Shown piece by piece: positions 1 to 8,819 of a DNA stretch of 64,000 bases. The notes beneath the pieces are model-generated. The model was not told where the DNA came from. It ran no database searches and saw only the letters and a list, made by a program, of their open reading frames with translations. A program made the position numbers and the translations under genes. Source of the DNA: an uncultured Prevotellaceae bacterium (GTDB lineage Bacteria; Bacteroidota; Bacteroidia; Bacteroidales; Bacteroidaceae); assembly GCA_900316505.1 (NCBI GenBank), contig ONDH01000006.1, forward strand, positions 157,547 to 221,546. The letters are read 5' to 3'. The first letter of the stretch is position 1. The number at the start of each line of letters is the position of its first letter.

Positions 1-3
1 GAT

Positions 4-471
4 ATGAAACAGATGGTTTTCAAAACAATATTTGTGTTGGCAATGGCGATGATGAGCCTTCAAGCCAACGCCCAGGTGAAGGAGTTTGAAAAATATGCCG
101 ACACCAAGAACGTGACCTATGTGTTCATCTCAAAATTCATGCTTCGCATGGCTGGAAAGGCAAACACACCCTCCGTGCCTGGTGTGGACACGAAAAGCCT
201 GATGAACAAACTTACGGGAATCCAGATCATCACCTCTGAAAACGAGGCGGCTTCAGCACGACTGAAGTCAGACGTCCAATCCATCGTCAAGCAGGGCAAG
301 TACGAACTGCTCATGCAGGTGGATGAGGATGACCAGAAGGTGCGCATCTATCACCGTGAGGGCAAGAAGCAGTCAGCCGTTGTCATGATGGCAGACGAAG
401 ACGGGGAATTTGCCGTCATCGTCTTCTCCGGCACCTTCACACTGGACGATGTGCAGAAGATGACGAAGTGA
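4..471 (+). CDS. DUF4252 domain secreted protein
   Basis: Small exported protein of the Bacteroidota DUF4252 family; molecular role unknown. A clear signal peptide covers residues 1-24 (basic start, hydrophobic FVLAMAMMSL stretch, ANA-Q cleavage site). The mature part begins with 'FEKYADTKNVTYVFISKFML', the family's characteristic N-terminal block. At 155 residues it matches family length. The ATG lies three bases from the window edge, so its promoter is not visible. A strong hairpin terminator follows at once, so it is the last or only gene of its transcript. Family members are often found beside ECF sigma factor genes, but the upstream neighbour is outside the window. Confidence 0.8.
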   Translation: MKQMVFKTIFVLAMAMMSLQANAQVKEFEKYADTKNVTYVFISKFMLRMAGKANTPSVPGVDTKSLMNKLTGIQIITSENEAASARLKSDVQSIVKQGKYELLMQVDEDDQKVRIYHREGKKQSAVVMMADEDGEFAVIVFSGTFTLDDVQKMTK

Positions 472-491
472 CGCCATCTACACACACAAAT

Positions 492-533
492 GAGAGAGGG
501 GCGCGACATTCATCGCACCCCTCTCTTTCTTTA
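492..533. terminator. Bidirectional hairpin terminator between DUF4252 gene and glmM
   Basis: A 14-bp stem (AGAGAGGGGCGCGA paired with TCGCACCCCTCTCT, one G-T wobble) with a short loop, followed on the + strand by a T-rich tail. It sits between two convergent genes and could serve both. Confidence 0.8.
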
Positions 534-562
534 CGCTTATTCTGAAACGGATAAGGCTATTG

Positions 563-1972
563 TTACTTCATCGAATAGACAACGTCCATGATTTTCTTGC
601 CAATCTCGTCTGCTGCCTCCATCGTGGCTGCCTCTGAATAGACGCGGATGATGGGTTCAGTGTTGGACTTGCGAAGATGCACCCACTTGTCAGGGAAGTC
701 AATCTTCACACCATCGATGTCGTTCACTTCCACCCCTTCCTGTCCTGTGTACATCGTCTTGACCTTTGCGAGGATAGCATCCACGTCGGTGGAAGCATCA
801 AGGTCAATGCGGTTTTTGGCGATGGCATAATCTGGATAGGTGGCACGGAGCTGGCTGACAGTGAGCCCAGGCTTTGCCTCACGCTCGTGTGCCAGATGGG
901 AGAGGAAGAGGGCGATGCCAACGAGGGCATCACGACCATAATGGGCAGCGGGATAGATCACACCGCCGTTTCCTTCGCCGCCAATGACGGTGTTGGTCTC
1001 CTTCATTTTGGTCACAACATTCACTTCGCCCACAGCGGCAGCGTTGTACTGCTGACCATACTTGCGGGTGACATCACGCAGGGCACGAGTGGAAGACAGG
1101 TTGCTTACGGTGTTGCCCGGAGTGTGCTTGAGAATGTAGTCAGCCACAGTGACGAGGGTGTATTCCTCACCATACATCTTGCCGTCTTCGCAGATGAAAG
1201 CAAGGCGATCCACGTCTGGGTCAACTACGAAACCGACATCGTTGCCTCCCTTTGCCATCAGCCCCATAATGTCGGAGAGGTTCTTCTCCAGAGGTTCAGG
1301 GTTGTGCTGGAAGTCGCCTGTGGGTTCTGCATAGAGCGGGGTGACGTGTTCAACCCCGAGGGCCTTGAAGAGTTTGGGCAGGATGATGCCGCCCACGGAA
1401 TTGATGCTGTCAAATGCAACATGGAAATTCTGCTTCTTGATGGCTGGCACATCAACGAGGTCGAGACCCAGCACCATGTCAATGTGCTTTTGGTCGTAGG
1501 AGTTGTCCTCAATGTATTTGCCAAGACCGTCAACATCAGCATAGTCGAAGTCTTCTGCCTCAGCAATCTTCAACACCTCGTTGCCTTCGGTGGCATTGAG
1601 AAATTCGCCTTTCTCGTTGAGGAGCTTGAGAGCGTTCCAATGACGGGGGTTGTGGCTGGCTGTGATGATGATGCCGCCACAGGCACCTTCCATTGCCACG
1701 GCTATCTCAGTGGTGGGTGTGGAGGCAAGCCCGATGTTGACTACGTCGAAGCCCATGCCCATAAGAGTGCCGCAAACAACGTTCTTGACCATCTCGCCAG
1801 AGATGCGGGCATCACGACCTACCACAATCTTGTTGCTTTTCACTTTTGTGGTGCGACGAATCAGAGTGGCGTATGCACTTGTGAATTTTACAATGTCGAG
1901 GGGATTCAAGCCCTCACCGGCACGTCCGCCAATTGTGCCACGGATGCCGGAAATGGATTTAATCAGACTCAT
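563..1972 (-). CDS. glmM: Phosphoglucosamine mutase GlmM
   Basis: Alpha-D-phosphohexomutase that converts glucosamine-6-phosphate to glucosamine-1-phosphate for UDP-GlcNAc, peptidoglycan and lipid A synthesis; cytosolic. All four active-site loops are visible: catalytic serine loop TASHNP near residue 104, Mg-binding DPDVDR near 250, sugar loop GEGNGG near 330, and phosphate-binding RKSNTEP near 440. Length 469 residues is normal for the Bacteroidota type; related phosphomannomutases have the same plan, so substrate is inferred from family. It is the last gene of the leftward NfeD/flotillin/DUF4827/glmM run, 65 bases behind the DUF4827 gene. The start follows 'MSLIKSISGIRG', the typical N-terminus. 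Confidence 0.9.
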   Translation of the reverse strand: MSLIKSISGIRGTIGGRAGEGLNPLDIVKFTSAYATLIRRTTKVKSNKIVVGRDARISGEMVKNVVCGTLMGMGFDVVNIGLASTPTTEIAVAMEGACGGIIITASHNPRHWNALKLLNEKGEFLNATEGNEVLKIAEAEDFDYADVDGLGKYIEDNSYDQKHIDMVLGLDLVDVPAIKKQNFHVAFDSINSVGGIILPKLFKALGVEHVTPLYAEPTGDFQHNPEPLEKNLSDIMGLMAKGGNDVGFVVDPDVDRLAFICEDGKMYGEEYTLVTVADYILKHTPGNTVSNLSSTRALRDVTRKYGQQYNAAAVGEVNVVTKMKETNTVIGGEGNGGVIYPAAHYGRDALVGIALFLSHLAHEREAKPGLTVSQLRATYPDYAIAKNRIDLDASTDVDAILAKVKTMYTGQEGVEVNDIDGVKIDFPDKWVHLRKSNTEPIIRVYSEAATMEAADEIGKKIMDVVYSMK

Positions 1973-2037
1973 ATCTATATTTGTGATTAGTCAAATGATG
2001 AATGATGATTTCACTTTTGTTTATCGCTTTCACCTCA

Positions 2038-2724
2038 TCAATAGTTAGGTGGAATCATGTATGTGATTTCGTAGTAATAGGGTTGCACCTTACCAGATGC
2101 ATAGCTGGTACCAGAGGAATGGGGCACAATGAGACGCACTTTGGCTTCCTCTCCGTCGGTCTTGGTCAGTCGGATGAAATCCAGAGGCTTGAGCCATCCC
2201 ATCGGTACAACAGAAGATGTGTAGGCCTCTTTCATGGTGCCAATGGTGAACGATGCTGTGTAGCTGCGGCTGTAGTGGCTGTAGGTGCACATCATCTCGT
2301 CAATCTTGCTGGTCATGTCTTTGTAGATGGTCAGATTGGTGTTGGTGGTGTCACCTGCCTGAATGTCATATTCCAGAAACTTGCAGAGAATAGGACGGGT
2401 GACGGTGGTGTCTTTCCGTGCTTTTGCCAACTCCATCATCGTGGGTCCATTTCCCTTGCGGACAATCTGCATGTAGATGCCATCGCTGTTGAATTTGACA
2501 AATTCATTCTTTGAGAGGTCGGTCATGCTGTCCTGTGCATAGAACTGCTCTTCGGTGATAGCATTGATTTTTCCTACGAAGTCGTTGTCCAGCAAGAACT
2601 GCCCGATAGCACGTTCCTCTTTCTTCTTTTTCTCAGCGTAGGTCTCACCATCGCTGCAACTGATTGTAAATACGGAAGTGCTCACGACGCACGCCGCGAG
2701 CACTAAATAGAGTAATTTCTTCAC
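2038..2724 (-). CDS. DUF4827 family lipoprotein
   Basis: Predicted periplasmic or outer-membrane lipoprotein of 228 residues with no established activity. The N-terminus (MKKLLYLVLAACVVSTSVFTISC) is a lipoprotein signal whose lipobox cysteine is at residue 23, followed by a charged KKKKEER linker. The body ('GIYMQIVRKGNGP' and a C-terminal 'YYYEITYMIPPNY') is the DUF4827 pattern and resembles the layout of FKBP-like peptidyl-prolyl isomerase lipoproteins, but catalysis is not shown. The start codon is GTG at 2724; no ATG fits the signal peptide. It starts 3 bases after the flotillin stop and directly precedes glmM, an order I recall from other Bacteroidales genomes. Confidence 0.8.
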   Translation of the reverse strand: MKKLLYLVLAACVVSTSVFTISCSDGETYAEKKKKEERAIGQFLLDNDFVGKINAITEEQFYAQDSMTDLSKNEFVKFNSDGIYMQIVRKGNGPTMMELAKARKDTTVTRPILCKFLEYDIQAGDTTNTNLTIYKDMTSKIDEMMCTYSHYSRSYTASFTIGTMKEAYTSSVVPMGWLKPLDFIRLTKTDGEEAKVRLIVPHSSGTSYASGKVQPYYYEITYMIPPNY

Positions 2725-2727
2725 TGA

Positions 2728-4143
2728 TTATTTCTTCTTTTGGTCATTCTTGACGGTTTCAATCTCTTCTTCGTAGGAGGTGCCTTCCTCTGTGTGTTCG
2801 GAAGCTGTCTCCTCTTTTTTCTTTGCCAAATACTCTGGCAATGCAAGGCCTGCTTGGTCGAAGAGTTCGTGGAGTGGGGGAACACTCTTCATCAAGCCGC
2901 TGAGGAAATTGGCTGTGCTTCCTTTTCCGTCGGCTGAGTTGCCAGAATCCCAAACGGTGACGTGGTCGATGTTGATGCCCTTGACAGCTTCCACCTGTGT
3001 CTTGACCAGCTCTGGCAATTTTTCCAAGAGCAGGAGCATATATGCCTTGTTGGCGTCGCCACCTGCTGCCTGCACCATCTTGTCGTAACCTTGTGCCTGA
3101 CGAGATAGAATCTCAAAGAGACCGCGTGCTTCTGCTTCCATCTTGGCGTATGCGGCATCTGCTTCACCCTTCGCATTCACACGAATCTTTTCTGCTTCAG
3201 CCTCTGCCTCGATAATCTTACGTTTCTTCTCAATCTCTTGACTGACAAGGACATTGGCACTTTGTGTGGCACGTTCACGATTGGCACGGGCTTCCTCGGC
3301 TTTCTGTTCTGCAGAATAAGCCTCTTCGAGCGCCTTAGCGGCTGCCACCTTCTCGGCAGCAATTGCCTTACGCTGTGCCTCTGCCTCACGTTCACGGCGG
3401 TCAGCATCGGAATTGGCAATCTGCACTTTTGCCTCGTTTTCACCCTGCACGGCTTGTGCATTTGCCTCTGCAGTACGGATACGGGTCTCTCGGTTGGCAT
3501 CAGCCTTACCAATTTCACCGAACTTCTCCTGTTCAGCCACGCGCACCTTGGCTTCGTTGATGGCCTTAGCTGCAGCTTCCTGACCCAATGCCTCAATATA
3601 ACCGCTTTCATCATTGATGTCGGTCACATTCACGTTGATGAGACGAAGACCAATCTTTTTCAATTCCACCTCAACGTTGCTGGAGATAGCTTCAAGGAAT
3701 TTGTCGCGGTCACTGTTCAATTCCTCAATACTCATCGTGGCAATGACCAGACGCAATTGACCGAAGAGGATGTCTCGTGCCAGTTCCTGAATCTGACCGG
3801 CCGTAAGACCCAACAAACGTTCGGCTGCTGCAGTCATGCTCTCGCTGTCGGTAGAGATACCCACCGTAAAACGGCAAGGTACATCTACGCGGATGTTCTG
3901 ACGTGACAGTGCATTGGTGAGGTTTGCATCAATGCTGATAGGAGTCAAACTCAGGTATGCATAGTCCTGAATGATAGGCCAAACAAATGTACCGCCGCCA
4001 TGCACACATTTGGCTGAGCCTCTGTTTCCTGTTGTTCCATAAACTACCAGAATCTTGTCGGATGGACATCTTCTGTAACGATTGATAATGGAGATGAGAA
4101 GCACTATGGCTACCACCACTGCAACAATAATAAGATAGGTCAT
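2728..4143 (-). CDS. Flotillin-like SPFH domain membrane protein
   Basis: Membrane scaffold of the flotillin/YuaG family, thought to organise membrane microdomains. One N-terminal transmembrane segment (residues 2-20) is followed by an SPFH domain (about 25-190, with 'KCVHGGGTFVWPI' and 'SIEELNSDRDKF') and then a long alanine/glutamate/arginine coiled coil (about 195-340) typical of flotillins. The tail ends in acidic and lysine-rich sequence. 471 residues is close to family length. The NfeD-like gene 58 bases upstream is the standard partner (YuaF-YuaG pair), supporting the call. No separate promoter is seen, so it should share the one at 4844. Confidence 0.88.
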   Translation of the reverse strand: MTYLIIVAVVVAIVLLISIINRYRRCPSDKILVVYGTTGNRGSAKCVHGGGTFVWPIIQDYAYLSLTPISIDANLTNALSRQNIRVDVPCRFTVGISTDSESMTAAAERLLGLTAGQIQELARDILFGQLRLVIATMSIEELNSDRDKFLEAISSNVEVELKKIGLRLINVNVTDINDESGYIEALGQEAAAKAINEAKVRVAEQEKFGEIGKADANRETRIRTAEANAQAVQGENEAKVQIANSDADRREREAEAQRKAIAAEKVAAAKALEEAYSAEQKAEEARANRERATQSANVLVSQEIEKKRKIIEAEAEAEKIRVNAKGEADAAYAKMEAEARGLFEILSRQAQGYDKMVQAAGGDANKAYMLLLLEKLPELVKTQVEAVKGINIDHVTVWDSGNSADGKGSTANFLSGLMKSVPPLHELFDQAGLALPEYLAKKKEETASEHTEEGTSYEEEIETVKNDQKKK

Positions 4144-4201
4144 ATTGATTTGTGATTAAATGATTTTACTATTTGTTGATGTTCCTGTTGTAAGAGAGTT
4201 G

Positions 4202-4813
4202 TTATTTCACGAGTACAGTGGAACCGTCAATGACACTGACAACAGTGACTTTCCGCCCGCTGGAGAAAGCTTCTCCATCGGTCATGGCATCAAATTCCTG
4301 CACGGAACCATTGATGCTCACCTGCACTTTGCCTTTCCCTTCCCTTTGGGCCGGAATACGCAGATAGACATCCACTGTTTTCCCAACGCAGTCTTCAATG
4401 TTGAAGGCGCCGTTGTGCTCCAGCTTCTTGGTCTGTTTTTTTATGAAGAAAAACATCAGTACGAATCCTACACCGACCAGGACTGCGATGAAGGTGAGCA
4501 ACCACATGTTTTTGATTGCCCCGTTAAAGCAAACGCCTGCCCAGCCGAAACCGACGATGAAATTGACAAAGTTCTTGATGCTGAACAACGAAATGCCGCC
4601 ACCCAAATCCATGGTGTCGCCACCGTCGAAATCCACATCCATGTCACTACTATCCATACCAATCAGGGTAAGCACCATCTGAATGATGAAGATGATGGAG
4701 CCAACGATGGCACATCCCCAGAATACCTGCATCCATGTGTCCATGGATTGATAGGTTTCCAACCACGTCATACTTGCTTCTGACGGGAGGGCAGCATCCA
4801 AAAATTCTAACAT
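4202..4813 (-). CDS. NfeD-like membrane protein, flotillin partner
   Basis: Membrane protein of 203 residues in the YuaF/NfeD group. After a short N-terminus there are about three to four hydrophobic segments (near 30-50, 82-100 and 105-125) and then a C-terminal OB-fold-like domain ('CVGKTVDVYLRIPAQREGKG' through 'VIDGSTVLVK'). An acidic loop (DSSDMDVDFDGGDTMD) separates the first segments. The ATG at 4813 is chosen because a promoter box lies just upstream at 4844-4851; an in-frame ATG at 4876 would be upstream of that promoter. It leads the operon with flotillin, DUF4827 and glmM. Confidence 0.82.
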   Translation of the reverse strand: MLEFLDAALPSEASMTWLETYQSMDTWMQVFWGCAIVGSIIFIIQMVLTLIGMDSSDMDVDFDGGDTMDLGGGISLFSIKNFVNFIVGFGWAGVCFNGAIKNMWLLTFIAVLVGVGFVLMFFFIKKQTKKLEHNGAFNIEDCVGKTVDVYLRIPAQREGKGKVQVSINGSVQEFDAMTDGEAFSSGRKVTVVSVIDGSTVLVK

Positions 4814-4843
4814 AGTTCTTAATGTTTTGGTTGAAACTGGCCA

Positions 4844-4851
4844 CAAAGATA
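4844..4851 (-). promoter_or_regulatory. Bacteroidota -7 promoter box for nfeD-flotillin-DUF4827-glmM
   Basis: TATCTTTG on the minus strand (TAnnTTTG consensus), about 30 bases before the chosen ATG. Confidence 0.7.
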
Positions 4852-4904
4852 GGCTTTTTAATTCATAATTCATCATTCATCATGCACAATTCACATTTTT
4901 TTAC

Positions 4905-4912
4905 TACTTTTG
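4905..4912 (+). promoter_or_regulatory. Bacteroidota -7 promoter box for DUF1846 gene
   Basis: TACTTTTG followed by CAGGC, 28 bases before the ATG at 4941. It lies back-to-back with the leftward box at 4844. Confidence 0.7.
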
Positions 4913-4940
4913 CAGGCAAAATAGCAAAATAATACATGAT

Positions 4941-6404
4941 ATGAAGATAGGATTTGACAACGAGAAATACCTGAAGATTCAGTCTGAGCATATCAGAGAA
5001 CGTATCGCCCAGTTTGACGGCAAGCTTTACCTCGAATTGGGCGGTAAACTGTTCGATGATCACCATGCTTCGCGTGTGCTGCCGGGTTTTAAGCCAGACA
5101 GCAAATTGCGCATGTTCCAGCAATTGAGTGACAGTCTGGAGATTGTGATTGTGATCAGTGCTGAGGATATCGAGAAGAACAAGATGCGTGCTGACCTTGG
5201 CATCACCTACGATGAGGACGTGCTGCGTTTGCGTGATGAGTTCATGAACCGTGGCTTTATGGTGGGATCTGTGGTCATTACACATTATGATGGTCAACGT
5301 GCTGCCGACCAATTCCGTCATCGCCTTGAGCGCATGGGCATCAAGTCCTATTGCCACTATTTGATAGACGGCTATCCCCACAATGTGGAACTGATAGCCT
5401 CTGACGAGGGTTTTGGCAAAAACGATTACGTGGAGACGACTCGGCCATTGGTTATCGTCACTGCGCCAGGCCCCGGCAGTGGTAAGATGGCGGTGTGCCT
5501 AAGTCAACTCTATGGCGAGAACAAACGAGGTGTCCGTGCTGGTTATGCCAAGTTTGAGACTTTCCCTGTTTGGAGCCTTCCATTGAAACATCCTGTGAAC
5601 ATCGCCTATGAGGCAGCCACGGCAGACTTGAACGATGTGAACATGATTGACCCCTTCCATTTTGATGCTTATGGGAAGGTGGCTATCAATTACAATCGTG
5701 ACATTGAGATTTTCCCTGTGCTTCATGCACTCTTTGAAGGAATCTATGGAGAGAATCCATACAAATCGCCCACAGATATGGGCGTGAATATGGTGGGATT
5801 CTGTATCTGCGATGATGATGTTTGCTGCCAGGCTTCTAAAGACGAAATCATCCGACGTTACTATGATGCTACAAACAAATTGGCTGATGGCGCTTGTAAT
5901 GAAAACGAGATTAGCAAGATACAGATGCTGTTCAATCAGGCAAAAATCACGACGGCAGATCGCCGTGTGACCGTCGCTGCCAATGAAAGGAAGAGCCAGA
6001 CAGGGGTTCATTGTGCCGCAATGGAATTGGAGGATGGTACTATCATCACTTCCAAAACAGGTGACTTGCTTGGTTGCTGTGCCGCCCTGCTGCTCAACGT
6101 GATGAAACACTTGGCAGGTATTGGTCATGACATCAAACTCATTCCTCAAAGCATGATTGAGCCTATCCAAAAGACAAAGATAGACTATTTGCGTGGCACG
6201 AATCCGCGATTGCACACCGACGAAGTGCTTGTTGCCATCTCTGTGCTATCCCAACATGACGAGAATTGCCGCCGAGCCTTGGAACAACTTCCCAAACTTC
6301 GTGGATGCCAGATGCATACTACCGTGATGTTGGGCGAGGTGGACAGAAAGATACTGAAACGTCTTGGTTGTGGGCTTACTTGTGATCCTGTGAAGAAGAA
6401 GTGA
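4941..6404 (+). CDS. DUF1846 domain protein
   Basis: Cytosolic protein of 487 residues belonging to the DUF1846 family, widespread in Firmicutes and Bacteroidota; no activity is established. It starts with the family block 'MKIGFDNEKYLKIQSEHI' and carries a P-loop-like glycine motif 'APGPGSGKMAVCLSQLYGE' near residues 175-193, which suggests nucleotide or phosphate binding. A cluster of cysteines 'CICDDDVCC' lies near 288-296. Full length for the family. It is a single-gene unit: own promoter, and a bidirectional hairpin terminator at its end shared with the convergent HAD gene. Confidence 0.88.
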   Translation: MKIGFDNEKYLKIQSEHIRERIAQFDGKLYLELGGKLFDDHHASRVLPGFKPDSKLRMFQQLSDSLEIVIVISAEDIEKNKMRADLGITYDEDVLRLRDEFMNRGFMVGSVVITHYDGQRAADQFRHRLERMGIKSYCHYLIDGYPHNVELIASDEGFGKNDYVETTRPLVIVTAPGPGSGKMAVCLSQLYGENKRGVRAGYAKFETFPVWSLPLKHPVNIAYEAATADLNDVNMIDPFHFDAYGKVAINYNRDIEIFPVLHALFEGIYGENPYKSPTDMGVNMVGFCICDDDVCCQASKDEIIRRYYDATNKLADGACNENEISKIQMLFNQAKITTADRRVTVAANERKSQTGVHCAAMELEDGTIITSKTGDLLGCCAALLLNVMKHLAGIGHDIKLIPQSMIEPIQKTKIDYLRGTNPRLHTDEVLVAISVLSQHDENCRRALEQLPKLRGCQMHTTVMLGEVDRKILKRLGCGLTCDPVKKK

Positions 6405-6431
6405 TCTTCGGCATCGTGGAATGGAAGAAAT

Positions 6432-6464
6432 AAATAATGGAAGGTTGTCAGCCTTCCATTATTT
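6432..6464. terminator. Bidirectional terminator between DUF1846 and HAD genes
   Basis: Perfect 13-bp stem AAATAATGGAAGG / CCTTCCATTATTT with a 7-base loop, flanked by A and T rich ends. It overlaps the last codons of the leftward HAD gene. Confidence 0.85.
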
Positions 6465-7194
6465 GTTGGATCTTTTCAAAGGTCATCCCTTCAAAACTGT
6501 CGAGGACATAGTTGCATCTGTCTTTGATTTCTTCGCGCGTGTGGCCAGTGGGTAGTCCGATGGTGAAGATGCCCGATGCCATGCCTGCTTGCAGTCCTGT
6601 GTAGGCGTCTTCGAACACCACACATTCATCAATGCCAGCATCAAACACTTTTGCACCCAGTAGGTAACAGTCTGGGGCTGGTTTCGAAGCTGTGAAGTCT
6701 TCAGCAGTGAGCACTTTGTCGAACAGACTGTCAAAATCTGAAATCTGGCGTCTCACACTATCCATCTTAGGAATATTGGAACTGGTCACTACGGCGCATT
6801 TCACCCCATTCCTTTTCAAGTCTTTTAGAAAGTCAAGCGCTCCTGGATAAAACTCGTATTTCATCTGCGCTTCCCAAGCATTCAGCCCTACTGTAATCTC
6901 TTCTTGCCATTTGGGATTGGGAAAGTAAGTGTCGAAGATTTGTGTGAGAGTGGTGCCTTTGATGAGAAATTCAAGTCGTGGTATATCGGGGCGGAATTTG
7001 CGTGCCGTAGCTCCCCAAAAGACAGTGTATTGGTCTTCTGTGTCCACCAATGTGCCGTCTAAATCGAATAACGCTACTTTCAAACGTCTGCGTCGTGGAA
7101 TGTTTCTGTCACCCTTCACAAACAGCTCACCCCAAGGCGTTGCCGTCTTCTCGTCTTCGATGTCTTCGTTTCGTTTAGTCCAAAATGATGCCAT
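6448..7194 (-). CDS. HAD superfamily hydrolase, beta-phosphoglucomutase-like
   Basis: Cytosolic haloacid-dehalogenase-type phosphatase or phosphomutase of 248 residues. Motif I DLDGTLVDTE, motif II 'VVTSSN', motif III lysine in 'ASKPAPDCY' and motif IV 'VVFEDAYTGLQAG' are all present, with a helical cap between motifs I and II (C1 type, as in beta-phosphoglucomutase and GPP-like phosphatases). Substrate cannot be read from the sequence. The MASFWTKRN start at 7194 is preferred because a TATCTTTG box is 20 bases upstream; the ATG at 7233 lies on the far side of that box. An unusual basic 'RRRRLK' precedes motif I. Confidence 0.85.
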   Translation of the reverse strand: MASFWTKRNEDIEDEKTATPWGELFVKGDRNIPRRRRLKVALFDLDGTLVDTEDQYTVFWGATARKFRPDIPRLEFLIKGTTLTQIFDTYFPNPKWQEEITVGLNAWEAQMKYEFYPGALDFLKDLKRNGVKCAVVTSSNIPKMDSVRRQISDFDSLFDKVLTAEDFTASKPAPDCYLLGAKVFDAGIDECVVFEDAYTGLQAGMASGIFTIGLPTGHTREEIKDRCNYVLDSFEGMTFEKIQQIMEG

Positions 7195-7213
7195 GTTTAT
7201 AAAAATTTTGATG

Positions 7214-7221
7214 CAAAGATA
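7214..7221 (-). promoter_or_regulatory. Promoter box for HAD hydrolase gene
   Basis: TATCTTTG on the minus strand followed by CAT, 20 bases before the start codon. Confidence 0.65.
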
Positions 7222-7243
7222 CTTGTTTTTCATGGATTTTCAT

Positions 7244-7251
7244 TAATTTTG
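7244..7251 (+). promoter_or_regulatory. Promoter box for nitroreductase gene
   Basis: TAATTTTG followed by CAACG, 37 bases before the ATG at 7288; divergent from the HAD promoter. Confidence 0.65.
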
Positions 7252-7287
7252 CAACGTTTTTCTTAGTCACATTTAAAACTCAAACAC

Positions 7288-7914
7288 ATGAAGAGATTAG
7301 TTTTTATTGCAGCCATGCTGCTGGTGGGCATTGCCGGTTTTGCCCAGTCAAAGAACCTTCCAAAACCAAACCTGCAACGTCAAACCCTTTCTGTGATGGA
7401 AGCTTACAAACAACGTAAGTCAGTGCGTGAGTTTAGTGCCAAAGACCTTTCTGAGCAAGATTTGAGCGACCTTTTGTGGGCAGCACAAGGCCAGAATCGT
7501 GAGGATGGACATCTCACAGCTCCCACAGCCATGAACCGTCAGGAAATTCGCCTTTATGTTTTCACTTCCCAAGGAGCTTCGCTTTATGATCCCAAAGCAA
7601 ACACTCTTACTCAAGTGGCATCTGGAGATCATCGTGCTCTTATGGCTGCAGGTCAGGCTTTCGCCAAGGATGCCCCTGTGGTTCTTCTGATGGTGGCTGA
7701 TCTGGACAAGTTCGGCAGCAATAACCAGCATGCACAGAGTATGGCTGCAGTCGATACGGGTATTGTGTGTGAAAACATCAACCTTTTCTGTTCAGCTGCA
7801 GGCTTCTCAACAGTTCCTCGTGCTACAATGGACAGCAAGGGAATCAGTGCACTTCTCAATTTGAATGAAAATCAGATTCCACTGATTAACAATCCTGTAG
7901 GCTATACGAAATAA
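7288..7914 (+). CDS. Exported nitroreductase-family (SagB-type) oxidoreductase
   Basis: FMN-dependent nitroreductase fold of 208 residues carrying an N-terminal signal peptide (MKRLVFIAAMLLVGIAGFAQ). Visible family blocks are 'YKQRKSVREFSAKDLSEQDL' with the FMN phosphate-binding arginines, 'LLWAAQGQNR', and 'ALNENQIP..NPVGY' at the C-terminus, the shape of SagB/ThcOx-like members. A periplasmic nitroreductase is not rare in Bacteroidales, but the physiological substrate is unknown. It is monocistronic with its own promoter and a following hairpin terminator. Confidence 0.85.
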   Translation: MKRLVFIAAMLLVGIAGFAQSKNLPKPNLQRQTLSVMEAYKQRKSVREFSAKDLSEQDLSDLLWAAQGQNREDGHLTAPTAMNRQEIRLYVFTSQGASLYDPKANTLTQVASGDHRALMAAGQAFAKDAPVVLLMVADLDKFGSNNQHAQSMAAVDTGIVCENINLFCSAAGFSTVPRATMDSKGISALLNLNENQIPLINNPVGYTK

Positions 7915-7940
7915 TACGAACCTAATAAGTGATTACGTGT

Positions 7941-7989
7941 GATTGGTTGGCTACACCGAGTACCGAGTGCTTCTGTGTGGCCAATCTTT
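7941..7989 (+). terminator. Imperfect hairpin terminator after nitroreductase gene
   Basis: GATTGG and ACAC arms pair with GTGTGG-CCAATC with a bulge, and are followed by TTTGTT. Confidence 0.5.
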
Positions 7990-8764
7990 GTTATAGATGT
8001 TTTAATGGCATGTACCTTAAAAACAAAAAAAATGAAATCCATCACGGACTTCACTTTCCTTGTCATCTTTCCTCATTGTGAAAGAATGAACCAAAATCTT
8101 TTACTAACCTAAAACCTATTGTATAACTTATGTCTAATTCACTGTTTCTTTTATCCTATTGAAAAACAATCTATTTTACCAAAACCAAATTAACCTTACT
8201 GAGCCTTTATTTATTCTCACCTTAACACTAATACCTATTATATTATAAAGAATAACAATTCTGTTTTATTTCAAATTCTAATTGATGTCAGTGAACTTTT
8301 TTGTGGACTTCGACAAGTCTTTGTTCCTTTTGACGCTGCAAAGGTACGGACTTTTTGAATGAGAGCGCTAATAATTATCGAAAAAACTTCAAAAAGAGTG
8401 TCTTTACTTGATATATATCAATGTATGTGTGCGCACACAAGCTGTTTTTTTTGTCACACCTTGATGGTGAATGACTGGTGAATAGGTGGTGTCACGAGAT
8501 CTACTGATTTCTCATTTTCTTGTTATCCAGAACACCTCGGATTGAACCTTGATTGTTAATTTGAGAGACACAGAGCAGATACACCATAAGATACGTTTAT
8601 GTTTCCTTTTACGTATGTTTATGTTTCCTTTTTACCTCACTTTTTTGTCCTGTTAATTGTCACGAAATGCCTATTTTTAGGGATATATGTGCGTTTAATC
8701 TGCCTTTTTTCATGATATTTACACTTTTTTTGATAAAAAGTTTGGCTATGAAGAGATGATTATC
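7990..8764. other. AT-rich gene-free stretch with palindromes and a direct repeat
   Basis: No ORF longer than about 36 codons is convincing here. It holds two neighbouring perfect palindromes, TGATATATATCA (8409-8420) and TGTGTGCGCACACA (8426-8439), a 16-bp direct repeat GTTTATGTTTCCTTTT at 8595-8610 and 8617-8632 (22-bp period), and a minus-strand promoter-like TACCTTTG at 8339-8346 that faces no gene. The region separates the nitroreductase gene from the histidine kinase gene and may hold regulatory sites for the latter. Confidence 0.5.
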
Positions 8765-8772
8765 TACATTTG
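8765..8772 (+). promoter_or_regulatory. Promoter box for histidine kinase gene
   Basis: TACATTTG followed by CAAATC, 48 bases before the ATG at 8820. Confidence 0.6.
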
Positions 8773-8819
8773 CAAATCAATTTGAACGATGTGAAAATAA
8801 GAAAGGAAAGGAGTTGCGT

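Noticed and set aside
677..1990. 437-codon frame antisense to glmM
   Set aside because: Exact shadow of glmM with no family resemblance and no promoter or start context.
8005..8115. 36-codon ORF after the nitroreductase gene
   Set aside because: Low-complexity AT-rich sequence, no ribosome-binding context or family pattern.
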